A stretch of DNA of 44,744 nucleotides, taken from positions 1 to 44,744 of the forward strand of contig CAZVYG010000035.1 of NCBI GenBank assembly GCA_964631605.1, in the 5' to 3' direction. This document shows, piece after piece, positions 1 to 8,505 of the stretch. Positions within the stretch are counted from its first letter, which is position 1. Every line of letters begins with the position of its first letter. The stretch comes from JARKQH01 sp964631605 (lineage in GTDB: Bacteria; Verrucomicrobiota; Verrucomicrobiia; Limisphaerales; UBA8199). The notes below the pieces were generated by a model that saw nothing but the letters and a program-made list of their open reading frames with translations, did not search any database and had not been told where the DNA came from. Both the position numbers and the translations under genes were made by a program.

Positions 1-53
1 GCAGAGGACTGAAAATCCTTGTGTCGGCGGTTCGATTCCGCCCCCAGCCACCA
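1..53 (+). tRNA. tRNA-Phe (anticodon GAA), 5' end outside the window
   Basis: This is the 3' part of a tRNA, cut by the window start. The anticodon loop CTGAAAA sits at 9-15 with GAA at 11-13, closed by a GAGGA/TCCTT stem with one G-T pair. A five-base variable loop (GTGTC, 21-25) follows. The T arm has a GGCGG/CCGCC stem (26-30 and 38-42) around TTCGATT. The 3' acceptor strand CCCAGCC (43-49), discriminator A50 and an encoded CCA (51-53) complete it. The stretch from the anticodon to the variable loop closely resembles bacterial tRNA-Phe. The D arm and the 5' acceptor strand cannot be seen. Confidence 0.93.
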
Positions 54-475
54 CCCTGCTGTTCCACGCCATTGCCAGGCAGGCGGTGCGCGTGCGTTTT
101 TTTTCCGAGAATCCTTTTGGGCGCCACGCGGGACTCCGCCCGGAGGCTCTGGACGCCACTCATTGGATTGAGTGACGGCAGCACGGCTTTTCCCGGGAGG
201 CATCCGACGGCGCAAATTCTAAAAAAATATTCGCCATCACGAAATACGGGGTGAGGGTCGGGCTGATAGAGTCCGGACGATTCACACATGAAGTCGCTTG
301 TGAAAGTCAGTTTCGATCACCGCCTCAATCGGCGGGGGCGGGGCTGCCGAACGGCAGTGACCATCCACGTGGAGACTGGGCGCTTTGAAGGTGTGAATCA
401 AACCCAAACGCATTCTCCTCGCGGCGCTGGCAACGGCCCGTGTCAGCGGGAGGGTGCCCTGACCCAAGAACCTCT
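54..475. other. Gene-free stretch between tRNA-Phe and the giant repeat protein
   Basis: About 420 bases without a convincing gene; the short open frames here have no recognisable protein character. A run of eight T at 97-104 follows GC-rich sequence and may end tRNA transcription, but its hairpin is weak. A local AT-rich island near 219-232 stands out against GC-rich surroundings and could belong to the promoter of the gene starting at 476, although I cannot pick a clean -35/-10 pair. Confidence 0.4.
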
Positions 476-3400
476 ATGATGACGAAAACCAAGATCATGT
501 TACCGGTGCCGCAGGGCTGGACCCGCGGTTTAACTCTCCTCGCGCTGGCGAGCAGCTTCGTGGCCGGTCCCGCGCCGGCGGCGGTGTGGACTTACACGAA
601 CCGGACCAGCACGGTGTGGACCAATGCCAGCAGTTGGCAAACCAACGGCGCTTATGGCGCGCCGCCGATTGGCGTCACGAACTTTCCCGGCCGCATCAAC
701 ATTAATGCCGCCGTGGTTTATGACTATGCCACCAACACGGGGTTCGGCACGGTCGTCAACGCCGCGCCGGAGTATGGGCGGGGCATGCTGGTGGCCAGTG
801 GCAGCAGCGTGACCGGGCAGGTGGATGTGGTGAAAGGGACGTTGGTGTTTTTCCAGGCGGCGTTGCAGGACGCGGTGGTGGTGTGCGCCCCGGTCAATGC
901 CAGTGGCACCAGCAAAGGCTACCTGAACATGAATGGGGGCAACCTGCTGGTGATTGCGACCAATTACGGTGTGTTGTCCTGCCCCTTCCGCGGCAGCGGC
1001 AACAGCCTGGGGGTGGTGACGATCAATAGCGGCAGCACGGTGACGGTGGACCGTTTTCGCTTCGGCGGGGGCGGCGTCGGCGTCGGGGACGTGGCCCCCG
1101 GCTGCAGCGGCAACCTGTTTCTCAACGCCGGCGGGACGCTGGCGGTGCGGAACATGGCCAATATCACGGATCCCACGGACCTGCGGGCCACGAACTTTTT
1201 CAATGGCGGCACGTTGAGGGTGAAAGGGGCTGAGGAAGGCGGCTTCCCGCTGATCGGATCGAATATTGTGAACGAGGTCATGGAGGGAGGGTTGGTGGTG
1301 GATACGGCCGGATTCAATGCGCGGATGGTTTCGCCTTTGCTCAACGGCACAGGCGGCAGTGACGGCGGGTTGACCAAGATTGGCAGCGGCACGTTGAATC
1401 TCCGGGCGTCGGGAAGCAGCTACACCGGTCCGACCGTTGTCAGTGCCGGGACGTTGGGGGTGCAAGTGCCCATGGCGAGCACGGACCTGCGGGTTCAAAG
1501 CGGCGCGACGCTCAATTTCATTACGGACAATCTCGCGCCGTGGGCGCTGCCGTTCCTCGGGCTCACCAACGTGAGCATCGGGTTCGATTACGGGGCCTTC
1601 AGCGGGTATGTGGACCCGGTGATTGCGGTGAACAATCTTCATCTGCAGGGGACGGTGGCAATCAACCTGCTCGGCACGAGTCTGCCGATCACGAATCTGA
1701 CCTTGCTGACCTACACGACCAAGACCGGCAGCGGCTCCTTCACGCTGGGAACTTTGCCTGTGGGGGCCACCGCCACGCTGGAGGACACCGGTTCCTCGTT
1801 GATTCTGCATATTACGTCGGCCTCCCTGCAAAGCCTGGTGTGGTCGGGCGGGGACGGCATCTGGCGGGTGAACGGGGGGCTCAATTGGAACAACGGCACG
1901 GCGGTGTACCTGGAGTACCCAGGCGGCAGCGGCGACATCGTCACGTTTGACGACCTGGGCGGTGGCGGGACGGTGACGATTCCGTCGGTTGTCAGGCCCA
2001 CCTCCATCACGGTGGACGACACGTTTACGTTTTACACGTTCAGCGGGGCGGGAACCATCGGGGGGGCGACGGGTCTTGAGAAGCTGGGCACCAGCACGCT
2101 CCAGATCGGCACGAGCAATGATTTCACGGGGGAAGTCCTGGTGCGGAGCGGCACGCTTTATGTGGATCATCCGCAAGCCTTGGGTTTGACCAACGGAGGG
2201 ACGGTAGTGGAGGCGGGCGCGACGCTGGCTATTGGGAGCCCCTTTGGGAATAGCATTACTGTGGCCGGGGAGACGGCAAGGATCAGCGGGAACGGCGTTG
2301 GGGGCGCGCTAGGGGCGCTGCGGGGCGCGGCGACCAGCTCCGGCACCAACGTGTGGGCGGGGCCGGTCGAAATCGCGGCCAGCGGCACGCGGTTGGGCAC
2401 CGAGGACAACGGGACCTTGACCGTGGCCGGCCCGATCAAGGAACTGATTTTAGGGGTCAACGTGGTGCTGCGGCCCGGGGCGGGGGGAACGCTGACGCTA
2501 TCCAGCCCGAGCAACAACTGGGCGGGTAACACCGAAGTGTTTGGGGGAGTTTCCGGGAAGGTGGTGCTTGGGGCGGATTACACGCTGCCCGCGGCGGGCG
2601 CCCTGCTCATCGGGGATGCCACGGTGGACCTGGCAGGCCACAGCCAAGCGGTGGCCGGTTTGGGCCAGAATGGCGGCACGGCCGCCAACGCGGTGCTGGT
2701 CAACAACGGCGCCGCGCCTGCGACCTTGTTCCTGAATCCGGCGATCAACCGGACTTTCCCGGGAATCATACAGGACGGCACCGCGGCCATTGCGATTGTG
2801 AAGAACGGGACCAACACCCAGGCGTTCACCGGCTCGGCGACTTACACCGGGCCGACCACGGTCAATGGCGGCACCCTGAGCGTGGGTCTGCCGATGTCCA
2901 GCAGTTCCCTGACGCTGGCGGAGGGCAGCACCCTGGCGGTGTCGGTCAATGACAGTTCCTGGACGGTCTCGAACCTGCGGGCGACCAACGCCACCCTGAA
3001 CCTGAGCTATGGAACGCTCTCAGCCGCTCCCACGACGCCTTTAACCACCACCACGCTGTCGGTCAGCGGCAGCAACGTGGTGAACATCACCGGCGCCAAT
3101 TTCCCCGTCGGGCCGGTCACGCTCATTGCCTATGGCAGCAAGCAAGGCGATGGGAGCTTCCACGCGGGCACGCTGCCCCTGGGCATGAGCGCCACGATTG
3201 CCGACACGGGCTCGGCCATTGTTTTGAATGTCACGGCTGCGCCGCGGACCTTGACGTGGTCGGGCGCGACGACGGGGACGTGGAACACCAATGGGACCTT
3301 GGACTGGAACTTTGGGATGACGGCTTACCAGGAATACGCCAATGGCTTGGGTGACCTCGTGGTGTTCGACGACAGTGCCTTGGTTTATGATGTGAATGTG

Positions 3401-4939
3401 AGCACGCGGGTGCGGCCCTTCGCGATCACGGTGACGGGCAGCGGCCTTTACAGCTTCAGCGGTGCGGGGACCATCAGCGGCCCGACCTCGTTGACCAAGA
3501 GCGGCTCGGGTTCGCTCACCCTTGGCAGCGCCAACGAATTTGACGGGACGACGAGCGTCACCGGCGGTTTTCTGCTGGTTAATCATCCGCAAGCGTTGGG
3601 GTCGGTGGTGGGCGGCACGGTGGTTACCAACGCCGCCACGCTCAAACTTGGCACCGATGGCGGGAGTGGTGTGACCGTCAGTTCCGAGACCGCGGTCCTG
3701 AGCGGGACGGGCGTGGGCGGAGCGCGAGGCGCGCTGCGCGGGGCGGCGGTGTCCAGCGGCACCAATATCTGGGCCGGACCGGTGGTCATTGCGGCCGATG
3801 TCACCCGCATCGGGACGGAGGACTACGGCAACCTGGTGGTGTCCGGAACGATCAGCGACCAAGGCAGCAATTATGTTGTGTTGTTCCGGCCGGGCTCCGG
3901 GGGAGACCTGACCATCAGCGGTTCGGGGAACCATTACGGCCACACCCGCACTTACAGCGCCCCCTCGCCGGAAGGCCGGGTCAAGCTTGGCATTAACGAC
4001 GGCTTCAGCACCAACGACCTGCAGGTGGGACTGGGGATTATTGACCTGAACGGTTACAGTCAAAAGCTCACCGGCATTTCTGACTTGGCGGGCCCTGGCA
4101 CGATCCTGAACGACGGGCCGGTTGCCAGCACGCTCTATGTCGGCGAAGGCGCTACCGGCGACTTTGGAACCTTCTCGGTCATCGCGGACGGGACCAGTAA
4201 AATCAATCTCGTGAAGGAGGGGTCGCAAATCCAGTCGCTGGGCGGCAACAACAGCTACACTGGCACCACCACGGTGAACGGCGGCACGCTGCGCATCAAC
4301 GGCGGCCTGGGCAACACGGCGGTGCAGGTCAACAACGGCGGCAGGCTGGATGGCGTCGGCATCGTGGCCGGCCCGGTGAACGTGCAAGCCGGCGGCACCC
4401 TCCAGCCCGGCGTTTCCGCCGCGCTCGACGAAATTCTCACGATTGGAAACGCGGTGAACCTGGGCGGCACGGTCGTGTTCCAGATCGGCAAGTCCGGGGG
4501 GAGCCCGGCGAGCGACCGTCTGGCCGGCGTGACGGACATCACTTACGGTGGCACGTTGATTGCCACCAACGCGGACAACTCGGCGCTGGCGGCGGGCGAG
4601 GTATTCCAGTTGGTCAGTGCATCGGGCGCCAGAAACGGGAATTTCGCCAGTGTGCAGGTGCTGCCCGCCAGCCTGGGACTGGGTGGCACTTTCAACCCGG
4701 CGACGGGCGAGTTGACCCTGACTCCCGCCCCGACGACACCAACGCTGGAGTACAAAGTGAGCGGCTCGGCGATCGAGTTCTCGTGGACCGGCAGTTTCAA
4801 ACTGCAGGCCCAAACCAACAGCGTGAGCGTTGGGCTTAGCAATAATTGGGCGGATTATCCGGGCGGCGCAAGCAGCCCGGTGACGGTGCCGCTGGATTCC
4901 GGCATGGGCAGCGTGTTTTTCCGCCTGGCAACCCCTTGA
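476..4939 (+). CDS. Giant secreted protein with autotransporter-associated beta-strand repeats
   Basis: A 1,487-residue secreted, probably surface-exposed adhesin-like protein. The start at ATG 476 (or the adjacent ATG 479) is chosen because it is followed directly by a signal peptide ending in APAA before VWTYT; the in-frame start at 440 adds only unlikely sequence. At least five copies of the autotransporter-associated beta-strand repeat (pattern K-G-[ST]-G-[ST]-L ... Y-[TS]-G-x-T-x-V-x-x-G-T-L) lie near residues 300, 535, 775, 1006 and 1246, so the body is probably a long beta-helix. There is also a large internal duplication: the block beginning WSGGDGIW at residue 456 recurs as WSGATTGTW at 928, a 472-residue period. 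No autotransporter barrel is seen at the C terminus. Instead the last ~70 residues form a small beta domain ending FFRLATP, shared with other secreted proteins in this window. The ligand is unknown. Confidence 0.85.
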   Translation: MMTKTKIMLPVPQGWTRGLTLLALASSFVAGPAPAAVWTYTNRTSTVWTNASSWQTNGAYGAPPIGVTNFPGRININAAVVYDYATNTGFGTVVNAAPEYGRGMLVASGSSVTGQVDVVKGTLVFFQAALQDAVVVCAPVNASGTSKGYLNMNGGNLLVIATNYGVLSCPFRGSGNSLGVVTINSGSTVTVDRFRFGGGGVGVGDVAPGCSGNLFLNAGGTLAVRNMANITDPTDLRATNFFNGGTLRVKGAEEGGFPLIGSNIVNEVMEGGLVVDTAGFNARMVSPLLNGTGGSDGGLTKIGSGTLNLRASGSSYTGPTVVSAGTLGVQVPMASTDLRVQSGATLNFITDNLAPWALPFLGLTNVSIGFDYGAFSGYVDPVIAVNNLHLQGTVAINLLGTSLPITNLTLLTYTTKTGSGSFTLGTLPVGATATLEDTGSSLILHITSASLQSLVWSGGDGIWRVNGGLNWNNGTAVYLEYPGGSGDIVTFDDLGGGGTVTIPSVVRPTSITVDDTFTFYTFSGAGTIGGATGLEKLGTSTLQIGTSNDFTGEVLVRSGTLYVDHPQALGLTNGGTVVEAGATLAIGSPFGNSITVAGETARISGNGVGGALGALRGAATSSGTNVWAGPVEIAASGTRLGTEDNGTLTVAGPIKELILGVNVVLRPGAGGTLTLSSPSNNWAGNTEVFGGVSGKVVLGADYTLPAAGALLIGDATVDLAGHSQAVAGLGQNGGTAANAVLVNNGAAPATLFLNPAINRTFPGIIQDGTAAIAIVKNGTNTQAFTGSATYTGPTTVNGGTLSVGLPMSSSSLTLAEGSTLAVSVNDSSWTVSNLRATNATLNLSYGTLSAAPTTPLTTTTLSVSGSNVVNITGANFPVGPVTLIAYGSKQGDGSFHAGTLPLGMSATIADTGSAIVLNVTAAPRTLTWSGATTGTWNTNGTLDWNFGMTAYQEYANGLGDLVVFDDSALVYDVNVSTRVRPFAITVTGSGLYSFSGAGTISGPTSLTKSGSGSLTLGSANEFDGTTSVTGGFLLVNHPQALGSVVGGTVVTNAATLKLGTDGGSGVTVSSETAVLSGTGVGGARGALRGAAVSSGTNIWAGPVVIAADVTRIGTEDYGNLVVSGTISDQGSNYVVLFRPGSGGDLTISGSGNHYGHTRTYSAPSPEGRVKLGINDGFSTNDLQVGLGIIDLNGYSQKLTGISDLAGPGTILNDGPVASTLYVGEGATGDFGTFSVIADGTSKINLVKEGSQIQSLGGNNSYTGTTTVNGGTLRINGGLGNTAVQVNNGGRLDGVGIVAGPVNVQAGGTLQPGVSAALDEILTIGNAVNLGGTVVFQIGKSGGSPASDRLAGVTDITYGGTLIATNADNSALAAGEVFQLVSASGARNGNFASVQVLPASLGLGGTFNPATGELTLTPAPTTPTLEYKVSGSAIEFSWTGSFKLQAQTNSVSVGLSNNWADYPGGASSPVTVPLDSGMGSVFFRLATP

Positions 4940-4955
4940 GGAACGAGTGGGAACG

Positions 4956-4983
4956 CTCCGCCGGCCGAGGGGGGCCGGCGGAG
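4956..4983 (+). terminator. Strong GC hairpin after the repeat-protein gene
   Basis: A perfect 11-bp inverted repeat (CTCCGCCGGCC at 4956-4966 and GGCCGGCGGAG at 4973-4983) with a six-base loop, 16 bases after the stop codon. It lacks a T run, so it is either a terminator without the usual U tract or an RNA-stabilising 3' hairpin. It separates the repeat protein from the pseudopilin gene. Confidence 0.5.
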
Positions 4984-5057
4984 TTGGGGTTGGGCAAGCT
5001 GGCCGGCAGCCCGGTTGGGGCTGCGGCCAGCGCTGATGTGAAAACCAAGACCAAATC

Positions 5058-5846
5058 ATGATGCAAACCAAGAGGATCATCTTCGGGCGCAGAGGCTCCG
5101 CCGGGGGGAAGGCTTTCACCCTGATTGAGCTGCTGGTCGTTATTGCGATTATCGCGATTCTGGCGGCGATGCTGTTACCGGCGCTAGCCAGGGCCAAGGA
5201 GCGGGCAAAGCGGACCGCTTGTCTCAACAACATCAAGCAGCTTACGCTGGCCACGATCATGTATTCAGACGACCTGAATGGGACTTTTCCCAATGACGGC
5301 CAGGACCAGCCGTATTACCTTGGGGCTGCGTTCCGCGAGGCCATGACGGGCAGTTACAAGATCACCCGCGACAGTTTTTATTGCCCATCGAACCCGAGCT
5401 GGAACAAGGCGGACAAGACCTTTTGGTATTTCAGCAGCGGGAGCGATCCTGGGAATCCGACGGTGGCGGGATACTTCTATTTTGCGGGTTATCCGCGGTA
5501 CAACGATGCGTCGTTGATTGGGAGCTACTACCCGGCCAACGGCGCCCTGCCGGGCGGCGATAATTTGCGGGGGCACCTGCCGATTTTCGCGGTGAAGGCC
5601 ACGGATCGGCCGTATTATCCGCTGTTGTGGACGGACCTGAACCGCAAGTATCTGGGGGTGTGGGGGCGGGAAAACGACCCCGGCGTGCGCGGCGTAAATC
5701 ATTTTGAGAACAACGCGCCGGTCGGCTCCAATGAGGGTTATACCGACGGACATGGCGAATGGGTGCCGGCGACGAAGTACACCAAAACGGCTCGCATGCA
5801 GCCGCCGGGCGGGGTGGACATCTATTTCTACGCGGGCCGGCCATAA
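5058..5846 (+). CDS. Type II secretion-like pseudopilin (prepilin-type N-terminal cleavage/methylation domain)
   Basis: A 262-residue protein of the large verrucomicrobial/planctomycetal pseudopilin group. A short basic leader ends in GKA, followed by FTLIELLVVIAIIAILA, the class III prepilin cleavage site with F at +1 and E at +5, then a hydrophobic helix and the family continuation ACLNNIKQL. The rest is a globular domain rich in Tyr, Gly and Asp with no catalytic motif I recognise, ending in a short DIYFYAGRP tail. Start is ATG 5058, with a second ATG at 5061. No pilus assembly gene (ATPase, inner-membrane platform, prepilin peptidase) lies nearby, so it must use machinery encoded elsewhere. 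Many paralogs per genome are usual in these bacteria; the role of this one is unknown. Confidence 0.85.
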   Translation: MMQTKRIIFGRRGSAGGKAFTLIELLVVIAIIAILAAMLLPALARAKERAKRTACLNNIKQLTLATIMYSDDLNGTFPNDGQDQPYYLGAAFREAMTGSYKITRDSFYCPSNPSWNKADKTFWYFSSGSDPGNPTVAGYFYFAGYPRYNDASLIGSYYPANGALPGGDNLRGHLPIFAVKATDRPYYPLLWTDLNRKYLGVWGRENDPGVRGVNHFENNAPVGSNEGYTDGHGEWVPATKYTKTARMQPPGGVDIYFYAGRP

Positions 5847-5907
5847 GGGATTCGCGCGTGGGAATGAATGAAAGTGACAGGTCATGCCGCGGCAGCCGAG
5901 GAGGAGA

Positions 5908-8472
5908 ATGAGCCCAATGCGGGAGTTGGTATTCGCCGCGAGCGTGTGTTGGGGGGTGGCCGTGCCGGCCGGGGGGGCGGTCACCGCGTTGATTGAGGCC
6001 GAATCCTTGTCCAACAAGGGGGGCTGGGTGGTGGACCCGCAATTCGTGCAGCAAATGGGCTCACCTTTTCTGCTGGCGCATGGCGGGGGCACACCCGTTG
6101 CGGATGCCTCGGGGACGGTGTCCCTTCCCGAGCCGGGAACTTACCGGGTGTGGGTTCGCACGCGGGATTGGGTGCCGTCGCACCCGGATGCTCCCGGGGC
6201 GTTCAAGATTCGAGTGAATGGCGAGGAACTGGCGCCGGTGTTTGGCACGGAATCCGGCGCCTGGGACTGGCAGGACGGCGGGTTGGTGGAGGTGACGGAC
6301 ACGACGGCCACGATCGTGCTGCATGATTTGACGGGGTTTGAGGGGCGTTGTGACGCCATCGCACTCATCAAAGGGTCCGAGAATCCGCCGCCCGCGGGTG
6401 GGTCGGAGTTGGCGGCGTGGCGGGCGGCCGTGCGGGGGGAGCCGCTGGATCCGCCGCGGACAGATACATACGATTGTGTGGTGGTGGGCGGGGGCATGGC
6501 GGGATGCTGTGCGAGTCTGGCGGCGGCGCGGTCGGGACTGCGGGTGGTGTTGATTCACGACCGGCCCTTTCCGGGGGGTAACGCCAGTCAGGAAATCCGG
6601 GTCGCCACGCGCGGGGAAATCCGTCATTCGATCGTGGATGAGATAGACACGTACAGCCTGGGGAATCGGGACAGCCGGACGGTGGCGGCGGATGCGGCGC
6701 GAGCGGGGGTGCTGCAGGCGGAAACCAATCTGACTTTGCTGATGCCGTGGCAGGCTTATGGGGCTGGAACGAACGAACGCGGCAGGATTGCGCACGTGGA
6801 CGCGCGGCATATCTCCAGTGGAGAGCGGCGGAGGCTGGCGGGCGACCTGTTCATTGATTGCACGGGCGACGGCTGGGTCGGGTATTGGGCGGGGGCGGAG
6901 TTTCGCGTGGGGCGCGAGGGCGCATCCGAATTTGGCGAGAGCCGGGCGCCGGCGGTGGCGGACCGGATGACCATGGGCAATTCCCTGATGTGGAGCACCA
7001 CCAACGCCGGGGTTCCGGCGCCGTTTCCCGCGGTGCCGGTCAGCATGGCGTGGGCGACGGCCGTTGCGGGGACGCGCGCCGACACGGGGGGTGATTGGAA
7101 TTGGGAATACGGGATGCACCTGGACACCATCCAGGATGCGGAGGAGATTCGCGATCATCTGCTGCGGGCGATATACGGGAATTTTTACAACGCGAAGCAG
7201 AACGCGGCGAACGCGAACCTCGTGTTCAGCTTTCTGCCTTACACTGCGGGCAAGCGGGAATCCCGGCGGCTGCTGGGGGATTACCTTGTGACCCAGTCGG
7301 ATGTGGTCAATGGAGTTTATTTTGAAGATGCCGTGGGCACGGCCACCTGGGGCATTGATTTGCACTACCCGACCGCGACCAGTTATCTCTCCACCTACAC
7401 TTCGACCGCGGTGGCCCGATGGTATTACCCCTTCCGCAGCCTTTATTCGCGGAATGTGCCCAACCTGCTGATGGCGGGTCGTTGCATTAGTGTTTCGCAT
7501 GTGGGGCTGGGCAGCCCCCGGGTTCAGAACACCACGGGGCAGATGGGCGTGGCGGTGGGTTTCGCCGCCGCGCTATGCAAGCAATACGGCATTGAACCGC
7601 GCGAGATTTACCGCAATCCGGATCGGATGCTGGAGTTGCAGGCGCGCATTGGCGGAGCCTGGCCGGAGCGTCCGCGGCCGGAGGGGTTGGTAGTGGATAA
7701 TACCAATGCAACCTGCGTCACGGTCCAGGGGGCGTGGACTTCCTCGAGCTACGACGCCGGCTTCATCGGGACCAATTACCTCCACGACGGCAACACCGGC
7801 AAAGGCCAGAAGTGGGTGAGCTTTCGTCCCGGCCTGACCAACGCCGGCAGCTACGAAGTGTTTGTGCGCTGGACCAGTTCCAACAACCGCGCGACCAACA
7901 CACCCGTGACCCTGATCACCCGGAGCAATGCCGCCCCGGTGCAACTCGTGGTTAACCAGCAGGTCAATGGCGGCCGGTGGAACAGCCTCGGGACGTTCGA
8001 GTTTGACCCCGCCGCGGCCCAGGTCATCGTGGCCAACTCGAACACCACGGGTTATGTCATCGCGGACGCCGTGCAGTTCCTGGACCCTTCGACGGTCGCG
8101 GCCAGCGGCGACCGGGATGCGGACGGGCTGCCGGACTGGTGGGAACGCTGGTATTTTCTATCCGAGATCAGCGCGGAGGCGGGGACGGACACCGACGGGG
8201 ATGGAATGAACAATTATCGGGAATATCTGACAGGCACGGATCCGCTCGACCCCCGGTCACGGTTCGACCTGCGCCTGGTGCTGGATTCAGTTCCGGGCCA
8301 GGCGGTGCTTTCCTGGCCCAGCGCCTCGAACCGGACCTATCGCATCGAAGTGTCGGATGCCACCGCCGCCTTTCGCCTGTATCGGGGCGGCATCCCCGCC
8401 CGCCCGCCGCAAAACACCCAAACCGTCTCCGCGATTGGAGGTTGCCAGTTCTTTCGGGTTGTGGCGGAGTGA
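5908..8472 (+). CDS. Secreted FAD-dependent oxidoreductase (FAD_oxidored family) with N-terminal carbohydrate-binding-like and golvesin-like C-terminal domains
   Basis: An 854-residue multidomain secreted flavoprotein. ATG 5908 is preferred because AGGAGG lies at 5899-5904 and a signal peptide (ending near PAGGA) follows; 5884 or 5917 are possible. Residues ~25-155 form a jelly-roll-like domain (EAESLSN...YRVWVRTRDW) resembling carbohydrate-binding modules. From 188 the Rossmann motif VVVGGGMAG binds FAD, followed by GGNASQEIR, GKRESRRLLGDY and SRNVPNLLMAGR, signatures of the PF12831 FAD-dependent oxidoreductases often found in polysaccharide-degradation loci. Residues ~595-728 look like the golvesin C-terminal-like domain. 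Two Asp-rich calcium-binding-type motifs (735 DRDADGLPD, 761 DTDGDGMNN) and the shared small C-terminal beta domain (ends FFRVVAE) follow. Substrate and electron acceptor are unknown. A paralog without signal peptide lies at 21819-24167. Confidence 0.85.
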   Translation: MSPMRELVFAASVCWGVAVPAGGAVTALIEAESLSNKGGWVVDPQFVQQMGSPFLLAHGGGTPVADASGTVSLPEPGTYRVWVRTRDWVPSHPDAPGAFKIRVNGEELAPVFGTESGAWDWQDGGLVEVTDTTATIVLHDLTGFEGRCDAIALIKGSENPPPAGGSELAAWRAAVRGEPLDPPRTDTYDCVVVGGGMAGCCASLAAARSGLRVVLIHDRPFPGGNASQEIRVATRGEIRHSIVDEIDTYSLGNRDSRTVAADAARAGVLQAETNLTLLMPWQAYGAGTNERGRIAHVDARHISSGERRRLAGDLFIDCTGDGWVGYWAGAEFRVGREGASEFGESRAPAVADRMTMGNSLMWSTTNAGVPAPFPAVPVSMAWATAVAGTRADTGGDWNWEYGMHLDTIQDAEEIRDHLLRAIYGNFYNAKQNAANANLVFSFLPYTAGKRESRRLLGDYLVTQSDVVNGVYFEDAVGTATWGIDLHYPTATSYLSTYTSTAVARWYYPFRSLYSRNVPNLLMAGRCISVSHVGLGSPRVQNTTGQMGVAVGFAAALCKQYGIEPREIYRNPDRMLELQARIGGAWPERPRPEGLVVDNTNATCVTVQGAWTSSSYDAGFIGTNYLHDGNTGKGQKWVSFRPGLTNAGSYEVFVRWTSSNNRATNTPVTLITRSNAAPVQLVVNQQVNGGRWNSLGTFEFDPAAAQVIVANSNTTGYVIADAVQFLDPSTVAASGDRDADGLPDWWERWYFLSEISAEAGTDTDGDGMNNYREYLTGTDPLDPRSRFDLRLVLDSVPGQAVLSWPSASNRTYRIEVSDATAAFRLYRGGIPARPPQNTQTVSAIGGCQFFRVVAE

Positions 8473-8505
8473 GGAGTGAGTGTTGGGCTCGGAATTTCGG
8501 AATTT

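Noticed and set aside
440..475. Upstream in-frame start of the beta-strand-repeat gene
   Set aside because: It would put a Cys/Pro-rich stretch before a clear signal peptide; ATG 476 or 479 is better.
530..2176. Long antisense open frames (also 3041-5293, 8647-11958, 11721-13880, 17180-20116 on the - strand)
   Set aside because: They lie fully opposite well-supported genes, are rich in Arg, His, Pro and Gly as expected for the complement of GC-rich coding DNA, and show no domain or signal.
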